From Fibrobacter sp. (lineage in GTDB: Bacteria; Fibrobacterota; Fibrobacteria; Fibrobacterales; Fibrobacteraceae): a stretch of DNA of 40,791 bases. A program made the position numbers and the translations under genes. The first letter of the stretch is position 1; each line of letters starts with the position of its first letter. The DNA lies in assembly GCA_012523035.1 (NCBI GenBank), contig JAAYJH010000059.1:1-40791 (forward strand), read 5' to 3'. The notes under the pieces were generated by a model, which was not told where the DNA came from, did no database searches, and saw only the letters and a list, made by a program, of their open reading frames with translations. Below, in pieces: positions 33,572 to 40,791 of this stretch.

Positions 33572-35662
33572 ATGAAAAAAAGTATCCTATTTTTAGTTTT
33601 TTGTTTGACTAGTATTGCACTAGCTCAGACTGGTTTAAAGGGAGGAAGTGATGGTTTACATCAACAAAATGCTTTTACCCTTGGTCAATGGTCTTTATCA
33701 GCGGGTTTTGGCGGTAGTCTCGCTACCGACAACTTTTACATGGTAAAAGACGGTCAATACTCTTATCCCAATGGGAAAAAAGTAAATTTAGATTTAATCT
33801 CTCCTTCTTTTAGCACCAATATTCATCTAGCTTTGGGCCTTTTAGACTTTTTAGATGTGGGTGTTCTTTTACCTCTACACCTCGATATGGTAAATCCCAC
33901 TTATAAAAAGAGTGCTCACCTTGATGGAGGAGCTATGGGTGATTTGGAGTTTTGGGCTAAATACAGAATTCCTTTTGCTAAAGATGATTTTTTTCAGCTA
34001 GCTTTTATGCTTGGAGCTACTGCACCTACAGGTAAAAAAGGTGTGGGTATGCATCCACGAGAAGTATGGTACATCAATAGCTGGGGTAACACAGACCCAT
34101 ATACAGCTAATCAATGGGCTTTGCTCGGGAATATGATTTTCACTCTTGATTTCACCAAAAAAGAAGTTCCACTGCGCTGGAACACCAACCTTGGTTTTGC
34201 AGCTCCTTTTAATGAAGGTGCAAATACACTGGTTTGGGCCACTGGTCTAAATTATATTGCTTCTGCCTATACAGATTTATTCTTTGAAGTTTCTGGAGAA
34301 ACTCGCGTAGAAAAAACAGCCATTCCAAGAGAAGTTCTCGATGATCCCTTTAGATTCACTCCTGGTGTTCGTTTCCACCTCCCTTCTAATTTTGACCTAG
34401 CTTTAGGAATAGATGTTGGTTTGAATGCATTTTCAAACATAAGCTATAAATACAATAAAGAAAACGCTTACCCAGTGAAACGCACAAAATATGGGGAAAC
34501 TATCCGCTACGAAGTGGTAAGTACCCCTCACATTGCAGCTTCTGCTGTGCTCACTTGGAATTTGAAATTCACCTCTAAGGACTCAGATGGAGATGGCGTG
34601 CCCGACGAAATAGATCAATGTGCTAGAACTCCTGAGGGTGTGCCTGTGGATTCTGTCGGCTGTCCATTAGATTCTGATAAAGACGGTATTATAGATTATT
34701 TAGACAAATGCCCCAATACTCCAGAGGGAGTTCAAGTAGATTCTACCGGCTGTCCATCTGATATAGATAAAGATGGTGTTCCTGATTATTTAGATAAATG
34801 CCCCAATACGAAAGAAGGTGTAGAAGTAGATGCCGAAGGGTGCCCAATGGACGCCGATAAAGATGGAGTCCCTGATGAAAAAGACAAGTGTCCAAACACT
34901 CCAATTGCTGCCATTGTGGACGATGAAGGGTGTCCTTTGGATTCTGATAAAGATGGTGTTCCCGATTATCTGGATAAATGCCCAAATACTCCTGCTGGAT
35001 TCCCAGTAGACTCTGTGGGTTGCACATTAGATACTGATAAAGATGGTGTTCCCGATTATCTGGATAAATGCCCAAATACTGCGACTGGAATTCCTGTGGA
35101 CTCTACCGGATGCCCTAGAGACACTGATAAAGATGGTGTTCCCGATCACTTAGATAAATGCCCAAATACTGCGGCTGGAATTTCTGTAGACTCTAACGGA
35201 TGCCCAATAGATTCTGATAAAGATGGCGTTCCCGATCACTTAGACAAATGCCCGAATACCTTGGAAGGTGTCAAGGTGGACTCTGTTGGATGCCCTATTG
35301 ATAAAAAGCAAGACTTGAGTCAATTGAATAAAGGGATTAATTTTAAAACTGGTTCTAATAAATTAACCAATGCAAGTTACGCTACTTTAGATGATATTGT
35401 AGCTTTGCTTCGTCAAATTCCTAGTGCCAACTTAGAAGTCCAAGGACATACTGATAAAACAGGGAGTGATAAAATAAACTTAAAACTCTCTCAAGCTAGA
35501 GCTCAAACAGTTGTGGATTACTTTGTTAAAAAAGGAATCGATTCTAAACGAGTAAGAGCGATTGGGTATGGTTCTGAACGGCCTATTGCAGATAACGCAA
35601 CTAAAGAAGGTCGCGATCAAAATCGTCGCGTAGAGTTAATTCCATTTGAAAATGTAGATTAA
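33572..35662 (+). CDS. OmpA-family outer-membrane protein with thrombospondin type-3 repeats
   Basis: A 696-residue protein. The signal peptide is MKKSILFLVFCLTSIALA. An N-terminal barrel of about 310 residues follows, with strands such as NIHLALGLLDFLDVGVLLPL. Residues 337-576 are eight 30-residue thrombospondin type-3 repeats of the form D-x-D-x-DGVPD-x-x-DKCPNT ... GCP, which bind calcium. The C-terminal OmpA domain (INFKTGSNKL, GHTDKTGSDKINLKLSQARA, RVRAIGYGSERP, GRDQNRRVEL) anchors peptidoglycan. The repeats form a stiff spacer between barrel and anchor. It is a single-gene unit with a strong terminator and a long divergent upstream region. OmpA-like proteins of this kind are major outer-membrane proteins in FCB bacteria. 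Confidence 0.94.
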   Translation: MKKSILFLVFCLTSIALAQTGLKGGSDGLHQQNAFTLGQWSLSAGFGGSLATDNFYMVKDGQYSYPNGKKVNLDLISPSFSTNIHLALGLLDFLDVGVLLPLHLDMVNPTYKKSAHLDGGAMGDLEFWAKYRIPFAKDDFFQLAFMLGATAPTGKKGVGMHPREVWYINSWGNTDPYTANQWALLGNMIFTLDFTKKEVPLRWNTNLGFAAPFNEGANTLVWATGLNYIASAYTDLFFEVSGETRVEKTAIPREVLDDPFRFTPGVRFHLPSNFDLALGIDVGLNAFSNISYKYNKENAYPVKRTKYGETIRYEVVSTPHIAASAVLTWNLKFTSKDSDGDGVPDEIDQCARTPEGVPVDSVGCPLDSDKDGIIDYLDKCPNTPEGVQVDSTGCPSDIDKDGVPDYLDKCPNTKEGVEVDAEGCPMDADKDGVPDEKDKCPNTPIAAIVDDEGCPLDSDKDGVPDYLDKCPNTPAGFPVDSVGCTLDTDKDGVPDYLDKCPNTATGIPVDSTGCPRDTDKDGVPDHLDKCPNTAAGISVDSNGCPIDSDKDGVPDHLDKCPNTLEGVKVDSVGCPIDKKQDLSQLNKGINFKTGSNKLTNASYATLDDIVALLRQIPSANLEVQGHTDKTGSDKINLKLSQARAQTVVDYFVKKGIDSKRVRAIGYGSERPIADNATKEGRDQNRRVELIPFENVD
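34580..35299 (+). repeat. Eight 90-base tandem repeats encoding TSP3 modules
   Basis: Exactly 8 x 90 bases. Repeats five and six share a run of over 40 identical bases (starting GATAAAGATGGTGTTCCCGA), and repeats seven and eight are close relatives, while the first four are more diverged. This points to recent copying within the right part of the array. Confidence 0.93.
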
Positions 35663-35678
35663 GATTCAATAAATTAAG

Positions 35679-35713
35679 AAAGAGCCTCAATACGTTGGGG
35701 CTCTTTTATTTTT
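35679..35713 (+). terminator. Terminator of the OmpA gene with UNCG-type loop
   Basis: Arms AAAGAGCCTCAA (35679-35690) and TTGGGGCTCTTT (35695-35706) form a 12-base-pair stem with one G-T pair. The loop is TACG, a UNCG-type tetraloop, and a T-rich tract (TTATTTTT) follows. Confidence 0.93.
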
Positions 35714-35841
35714 AAAGTAAAATTTGAATAGTCTATTTTTCAAGGTTTTCTAATTCATTGACCTATTCTTTTATTTTAACTATTTATAAGGCTAAACATT
35801 TAAGTTTTATCTAAGATTGAAACTATATAGAAGGAGATTTT

Positions 35842-36357
35842 GTGAATCCACTGATTGATCTTATATTGAGCAGACGAAGTATTCGAAAATTTAAAAACAA
35901 ACCCATTGATGAGAAATATATCCATTGGATTCTTAAAGCCGGATTTGCTGCCCCAAGTGGTAAGAATCGTCGTACATGGAAGTTTACTGTGGTTACAAAC
36001 AATGAGATTATACAAAATCTGGCTAAAAATATTGGAGAGGTTTTATCTCGAGATGGCTATAATCTTTATAATGCTCCCCTCCTTATCATTCCTTCGAATC
36101 TAAAAGAGAGCTCTTGGGGCTTAGAGGATAACACTTGTGCTATGCAAAATATGTTTTTAGCTGCCCATTCCATGGGTATTGGCTCTGTTTGGATTAACCA
36201 ATTGAGCCAAATTTGTGAAAACCCTCAAATTCGATCCATTTTAGACTCCTTTGAAATTCCAAGCACCCACACAGTACATGGTTTTGTAGCTTTGGGCTAT
36301 CCTCTAGAAGAACCTAAATGTATAGATCGAAGTGGACCAGTGCATTTTGTGCGTTAG
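35842..36357 (+). CDS. Nitroreductase-family flavoprotein
   Basis: A 171-residue FMN-dependent oxidoreductase. The flavin-binding start is LILSRRSIRKFKNKPI (residues 8-23), followed by AAPSGKNRRTWKF, a central NTCAMQNMFLAAHSMGIGSVW and the end FVALGYPLEEP. This is a short member of the nitroreductase family that uses NAD(P)H to reduce nitro groups, quinones or flavins; the true substrate is unknown. The start is a GTG with AAGGAG seven bases before it. Its TAG stop overlaps the convergent propeller gene by four bases. Confidence 0.9.
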   Translation: MNPLIDLILSRRSIRKFKNKPIDEKYIHWILKAGFAAPSGKNRRTWKFTVVTNNEIIQNLAKNIGEVLSRDGYNLYNAPLLIIPSNLKESSWGLEDNTCAMQNMFLAAHSMGIGSVWINQLSQICENPQIRSILDSFEIPSTHTVHGFVALGYPLEEPKCIDRSGPVHFVR

Positions 36358-37919
36358 TCTTTATTCAATTCAAAAGACCAGCCACCATCTACAAATCTTA
36401 AAGAATAAGAAAGCTCTTCAAAGTCGGGAAGCTTCCTTATCAGTTGTTTGTTTTTAATTTTAAAAACATCTCCACCACTGTAGTGATAATTTTTGGGAAG
36501 GCTTTCTTTTTTCCATGAATTGAGGCTTAGTACAGATAAGGGACCTTTTTTTTGAGGTATAAAAGCATAAACATCTTTATAGGATCCTTTAGCAGCGGAT
36601 TCTGTCACCACAATGATCTCTTCTAAGCCATCCCCGGTTAAATCTTCTAATAAAACTTCCGAAATTTTATCTGTTTCTAAGTGTATCTGTATGTCTAGTT
36701 TGCTTCGACGAGTATAAACAGAGAGTGAACAGAGACTTTTATTGGTTTCGCATTTTGATTCTAAGATAACGCTTTGACCATCTTGAATTCGATACTCATG
36801 CGTTTCAATCCATTGATTTTGAGTGGGAATTGTTTTGCTTTCTTTCTCTGCGCTGGGCTCCTGTTTTTGGGTTTTGGAAACAGATTTTTCTTTTATTTTT
36901 CCTAGCCAAATGTCTGGCCAGCGATCGTTTCCTGTATGGAAAGTGATTCGAGTCGCGGTTTGAACAGGCTCACCGATCTTCCATAAATAGAGTTCATAAT
37001 CGTATATATCGTGGTCATGACCTTTGTCTGTGGCACCCCATACTAACCATTTGCCATCAGGTGATACTTTGGGGAAGTATTCATGAGAACGCCTTCCTGG
37101 TAAATCCATGAGTCGGACTGCTTCTGGAATCCCAAAAAAGCCTATTTTTTCTACTGGTTTTCCATCTTTTACATTGAACCACAGGATTTCACTAGGAGCG
37201 GCGGTCCCACCATTTCCAGTAGAATTTACACGATAAAGCCTAGAGCCGTCTGCAAACCAATCGATTTGACAACCCCCTCCTGATTTGGTCCATATTTTTT
37301 TTTCTATGTCCCACACCCCAGTTTCTCGTAAGCTTCCTCTTAGTGTCATGGCGATATGCTTGCCATCGGGTGACATATTAGGTTCTTGTAAGATCACTCC
37401 CTTGGTGTTAAAAGCCTTTTCTCCATCTAAGATCATAGTTTCTTTTTTGGATTCTAAGTCCATTAGGAAAACTTTAGAGGCTCTAGAAAACACAATGTTT
37501 TTTGCATCTGGTCTAAAAGTACCCCAAGTGGCATTTGAAACCACTAGCTGTTCATTACGGCCATCGATGTCAATCATCCATAAATCCCATTTTTCTGGAT
37601 CGCTAGCTTGGTCTTCTGAGACCCATCCACTTTTGGAGCGATTGAATAAGACTTTAGTGCCATCTGGAGATATACGAGGAAACCAATCCACTTGATTGCT
37701 TTGAGTTAAAGCTTTTGGATGAGTGGCGTCTGCATTCATAATCCAAATGTCGTGTTTTGAATTGGCACGACTGGTGGACCAAACGATCTTTCCTTGAATT
37801 TTACCAGAGAGTGCTTTTAAGGCTTTAGCCTCTTCTAAGCTTGGCTCTACAGGTATCCCTATGGGTGCTTCTTGAGCCCATAAAGCTACACTTAAAAAAA
37901 GTAATATTTTTTTGAACAT
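36354..37919 (-). CDS. Secreted PD40/TolB-like beta-propeller protein
   Basis: A 521-residue protein. The ATG at 37919 has GGAG four bases upstream and gives a proper signal peptide (MFKKILLFLSVALWA); the frame begins at 37943 but that start adds a polar tail. Residues ~30-330 contain PD40-type blades: IWIMNADATHPKALTQS, PRISPDGTKVLFNRS, LWMIDIDGRNEQLV, PNMSPDGKHIAM, PKVSPDGKWLVWG. TolB-like propellers bind proteins or sugars in the periplasm. The C-terminal ~180 residues (after a Lys/Glu/Ser linker) form another beta-rich domain with LLEDLTGDGLEEIIVVTESA, like an FG-GAP/VCBS fragment. The substrate is unknown; it is convergent with the nitroreductase gene. Confidence 0.78.
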   Translation of the reverse strand: MFKKILLFLSVALWAQEAPIGIPVEPSLEEAKALKALSGKIQGKIVWSTSRANSKHDIWIMNADATHPKALTQSNQVDWFPRISPDGTKVLFNRSKSGWVSEDQASDPEKWDLWMIDIDGRNEQLVVSNATWGTFRPDAKNIVFSRASKVFLMDLESKKETMILDGEKAFNTKGVILQEPNMSPDGKHIAMTLRGSLRETGVWDIEKKIWTKSGGGCQIDWFADGSRLYRVNSTGNGGTAAPSEILWFNVKDGKPVEKIGFFGIPEAVRLMDLPGRRSHEYFPKVSPDGKWLVWGATDKGHDHDIYDYELYLWKIGEPVQTATRITFHTGNDRWPDIWLGKIKEKSVSKTQKQEPSAEKESKTIPTQNQWIETHEYRIQDGQSVILESKCETNKSLCSLSVYTRRSKLDIQIHLETDKISEVLLEDLTGDGLEEIIVVTESAAKGSYKDVYAFIPQKKGPLSVLSLNSWKKESLPKNYHYSGGDVFKIKNKQLIRKLPDFEELSYSLRFVDGGWSFELNKD

Positions 37920-38312
37920 AAGTCTCCGACATTGTCTATTCATTTGAAAAGATTGTGGTTAAAAATTTAAATACAAAGCTCTTTCTAAAATAGAAAAAAA
38001 TCATGAAAAACCCAAAATATATAGCTTTTATCTATAAAAGCGTGACACCCTTTAAGGAGTTACTAAGTTATGTTATGGAAAACCTATTTTTCAAGGAAAA
38101 AATCTGATTTTTTTTGAAAATTTAAAAAGCAATGTTCATAAGACTTATTGGAGTGCTATCTATCTTTAAAGCCAGGCGCTTCTGAAACTTCAATCTTCTT
38201 TTTTTTCATTTAAACTTCTGTATGTTAAAATTTCAAGCTTGTTTTTTAAGTTTGACTTTAAATTATTTGTTTTTTACTAAATTTACATTAGTAATTTTAA
38301 AAGGACTTTTGA
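37920..38312. other. 393-base divergent spacer before the GH2-like gene
   Basis: It should contain promoters for the propeller gene and the GH2-like gene. Visible items are GTGACACCCT (38042-38051), whose complement stands before repeat copy B, and repeat copy C at 38168-38191. I see no gene. Confidence 0.6.
38168..38191 (+). repeat. Dispersed 24-base repeat, copy C
   Basis: AAAGCCAGGCG, CT, TCTGAAACTTC; 23 of 24 bases agree with copy A. It ends 121 bases before the ATG of the GH2-like gene and is oriented toward it. Confidence 0.75.
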
Positions 38313-40791
38313 ATGAATACGATTGTAGATCTAAATGGCGAATGGGAATTCCTCTGGGATGACGATGATGTTGGAATTGTGAATCGATGGTATGCGAATC
38401 CTCAAGAAAACACAGAAAAAATACAAGTGCCTCATGTTTGGGAACGCTCTTTTAAGAAAATGTTCTTAACTCAAGATACAGGTTATTATTTTAAACACTT
38501 TTTTGTGGATAAAAATGAGATTTCAAAACGAATTTTTTTGAACTTTGAGAGGATTGCTTCCCATGCTTTGGTATGGCTGAATGGTAAATTGATTGGCGAG
38601 CACTTTGGTTCTTATTCTTCTTTTACTTTGGAAACATCTAAAGCTATTAAATTAGGGGAATCTAATTTTTTGGTGATCCGTGTTGCCAATATTGGTGCTG
38701 CTAATAGTCGTATTGATTTTGGAACTACCGTAGATTTTAAAGGTAAAACCCGAGAACGATATGCACAACCCAAAGAAAAGCCAGTGGGACTTCCATGGAC
38801 TCAATATCCTTTTGGAGGTATTTACGGTAGCGTTTCTTTGACTTTGGGAAATGCCGTTTTTATTTCGGATTTACAAGTTGAACCAGACATCGATCAAGAA
38901 CGAGTCGCTGTTGCCGTTTCTTTTAATAATCCAAGAAATCACTTTTGTAGGCTTAGAATCTTAATGAAAAACCCAAAAGGAGAAGTTTCTGAGATTTATA
39001 AAGATTTAAAAATTGAAAAGGAAAATGGATCTCACCGCTTTAATCTAGAGATCAAAGATTGGAAAGAAGAAGATTTTAAATGGACCTTGGAAAAGCCAAG
39101 ACTGTTCGCAATTGAGGTGCAAATAGAGTCTAAAACAACCAAGACAAAACCAAATCCAGATTATTCTTTTTCTGTGGTTAAAAACTTCGCTTTTAGAAAG
39201 TTTGACTGTATCAAAGGTGATTTTTATTTTAATGACTCTATCATTAAGATCCATGGTCTCCATTATTCACAACACTGGAGTGAAGGAGGTCTTTGGACCA
39301 GTGCTAATGAAAAACTTCGTAAAGATTTACAAAAAGTAAAAAAACTAAACTTCAATGCCATTCGTTCGCCAGGAGCTCCTCTTTCTAACGAGGCTTTGGA
39401 TATTTGTGACGAATTGGGGTTATTGGTTTTTCAAGAATTTCCAGTTCATATGATGCGCTCCACAGATCAAGGTTTAGATTACGCAAAAGATTTAATTAAA
39501 GACATTATTTTAGAACAAAAACACCACCCCTCTATTGTTGCTTGGGTGATAGGTGCAGAAAATGGAACTTTAGTTTTAGAAAATGGGACTAAATTGTTAA
39601 AACATATTGACTTGTTTGACTTGACCAGACCTGCTATTAGTAATTTGAACAGTGTGTATTTAGATAACGAAGAATCATTTGTAAAAGATACAGGGAAACT
39701 AATGGGTATCACTAACGAACGCATATTGCTGCATGCTGCCCATAGACTCCATATTCGAATGAGTCCAAGTGCAAATTTGAGTTATTTTTTATCTTTATAT
39801 GGTTCTAAAGAGGGTGTAGAAGATGTGATTATTCCTGATTCTACTTTGGGAGACAGCCAGTTTCAAGACAACTATGAAAACTTTGTAAAAGATATTAATG
39901 GAAAACTTTTAGTCACATTAAAAAATCACACTTTATTGCCTAAAGACGCCACTAGCTTGAAAGGTCCTCGAGGGAGTAAAAATGATAAAGCTGTGAAAGC
40001 TTTTTATAAACAATTGAACTCTTTTGTAGATGATAAAAAACTCTCTATTTGGTCATCTGTTAAAGACTTTATTGAAAATTCTAAACAAATTGCTATTCGA
40101 AGCAAACTAGCTCAAAGCTCGGCTTTACTGAGCAATCCTCTGGTTGCAGGCTATTTTTTAGACCAATGGGCCGACTTTGGAACCGATTTTTCTGGCTTGA
40201 TGGATGAAAATAGAAAGTCAAAAGATTTAGATGATTTTATTAAAGAATTGACCACTCCTACGAAAATATTAATCTCTGGATTTGAAAATGTGGTGAGTGT
40301 CAATAGCCAAACTACCTTTCAATTGGCCTTCTTAAATCACGATCGGTTCGAAGAAATTGATATAGAACTTTTAATTTTAGACTCTTCTGGTAAAGAAGTT
40401 TTTTCTCAAAAGAAAACGGAGTCTGTGGGTAAAACAAGTCTCATTCCTTTGGGGCTTCATACTATTAAATGTCCAAAAAAAGAAGGGCTCTATACCTTTC
40501 AACTGACTTTGCTTCATAAAGGTAAAAAAACTTATCAAGTTAAAGAAGAGTTGATTGTTATTCAAGAAATTGACTTGAAGTCCGCAATGAAACAAGTTTG
40601 TTTTTTAGACAACAGTGTTGAAACAAAAGACGCTCTAGCTTCTTTGCAAGGTTCGGAAAACATTATTTTTACAGCTAATTTAAGCTCTTGGAACGACGAG
40701 ATTTTAGAAAAAATTGTCGATGCGACTAAGAATAAAGGTAAAACACTTTTACTTTCAGATATGACTAGTGAAGATGTAGAAACATTCAATG
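38313..40791 (+). CDS. Glycoside hydrolase family 2-like protein, runs off the window
   Basis: The frame from the ATG at 38313 (AAGGAC seven bases before) is open to the right edge, 826 codons, so the gene is partial. The N-terminal jelly-roll begins NGEWEFLWDD and includes VPHVWERSF and ASHALVWLNGKLIGEHFGSY, and LPWTQYPFGGIYGSV. A beta-sandwich follows, then a TIM-barrel with IKIHGLHYSQHW, FNAIRSPGAP, DICDELGLLVFQEFP and HHPSIVAWVIGAEN. The segment LVAGYFLDQWADFG matches the GH2 barrel end. In the usual WxxGNE motif the Asn is Ala415 before Glu416, and no clear nucleophile Glu is seen near residue 536. No signal peptide is visible, so the protein is probably cytoplasmic. It could be an inactive or divergent member. 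Confidence 0.82.
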   Translation, partial: MNTIVDLNGEWEFLWDDDDVGIVNRWYANPQENTEKIQVPHVWERSFKKMFLTQDTGYYFKHFFVDKNEISKRIFLNFERIASHALVWLNGKLIGEHFGSYSSFTLETSKAIKLGESNFLVIRVANIGAANSRIDFGTTVDFKGKTRERYAQPKEKPVGLPWTQYPFGGIYGSVSLTLGNAVFISDLQVEPDIDQERVAVAVSFNNPRNHFCRLRILMKNPKGEVSEIYKDLKIEKENGSHRFNLEIKDWKEEDFKWTLEKPRLFAIEVQIESKTTKTKPNPDYSFSVVKNFAFRKFDCIKGDFYFNDSIIKIHGLHYSQHWSEGGLWTSANEKLRKDLQKVKKLNFNAIRSPGAPLSNEALDICDELGLLVFQEFPVHMMRSTDQGLDYAKDLIKDIILEQKHHPSIVAWVIGAENGTLVLENGTKLLKHIDLFDLTRPAISNLNSVYLDNEESFVKDTGKLMGITNERILLHAAHRLHIRMSPSANLSYFLSLYGSKEGVEDVIIPDSTLGDSQFQDNYENFVKDINGKLLVTLKNHTLLPKDATSLKGPRGSKNDKAVKAFYKQLNSFVDDKKLSIWSSVKDFIENSKQIAIRSKLAQSSALLSNPLVAGYFLDQWADFGTDFSGLMDENRKSKDLDDFIKELTTPTKILISGFENVVSVNSQTTFQLAFLNHDRFEEIDIELLILDSSGKEVFSQKKTESVGKTSLIPLGLHTIKCPKKEGLYTFQLTLLHKGKKTYQVKEELIVIQEIDLKSAMKQVCFLDNSVETKDALASLQGSENIIFTANLSSWNDEILEKIVDATKNKGKTLLLSDMTSEDVETFN

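Noticed and set aside
34743-35075. 110-residue minus-strand frame rich in His, Leu and Gln
   Set aside because: It is the antisense of the TSP3 repeats and repeats with the same period; no ribosome site.
37285-37695. 136-residue plus-strand frame
   Set aside because: Antisense of the propeller gene, whose blades and codon pattern are clear.

Overview
The window is AT-rich bacterial DNA with a Gram-negative cell plan. It has six clear lipobox proteins, two outer-membrane barrels, an OmpA with thrombospondin type-3 repeats, a Wza-type export lipoprotein, a TonB/ExbB/ExbD energising operon and Lgt. The mix (TonB2/TtpC-like operon with a DUF3450 protein, fused SpmA-SpmB, GLUG-repeat lipoprotein, TSP3-OmpA, oligoribonuclease, tandem FabF) suggests the FCB group, perhaps Fibrobacterota. 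That placement is an inference from gene content; there is no rRNA here to test it. No tRNA, rRNA, CRISPR array, prophage or intact insertion sequence was seen.

Layout. Positions 1-435 are a junction of two broken accessory genes, a transposase N-terminus and an ORF6N protein. 477-4233 holds a DUF3465 lipoprotein, a Pif1/RecD-like helicase, a decayed spacer and gap with a strong terminator. 4365-9774 holds a 1256-residue TPR/transglutaminase-like lipoprotein, an orphan ThiS and an SpmA-SpmB fusion. 9775-11922 is mostly spacer around one outer-membrane barrel gene. 11923-16768 carries thyA, a dimeric dUTPase, a DUF2279 protein and two tandem FabF genes. 17018-19729 is orn, a small penicillin-binding transpeptidase and lgt on the plus strand. 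20006-27271, all minus, has a GLUG lipoprotein, a six-gene TonB operon and an ankyrin lipoprotein. 27543-29307 is a barrel protein plus a UDP-glucuronate-epimerase-like enzyme. 29349-33295 (minus) is a Wza-like lipoprotein, two small proteins and a five-LysM MltD. 33572-40791 has TSP3-OmpA, a nitroreductase, a PD40 propeller protein and the start of a family-2 glycoside hydrolase-like gene.

How the genes fit together. Most encode envelope functions: Lgt would modify the many lipoproteins, MltD and the transpeptidase act on peptidoglycan, OmpA anchors it, and the TonB operon powers outer-membrane transport. ThyA and dUTPase together supply dTMP. The FabF pair serves fatty-acid or related acyl chain synthesis.

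The most unusual signal is a 24-base sequence repeated four times, in three long spacers and once inside a coding region, with a possible partial fifth copy. Other points of interest are a GH2-like protein that seems to have lost key catalytic residues, a perfect 34-base tandem duplication over the stop codon of the export gene, and a stretch of decayed coding sequence between the helicase gene and gap.
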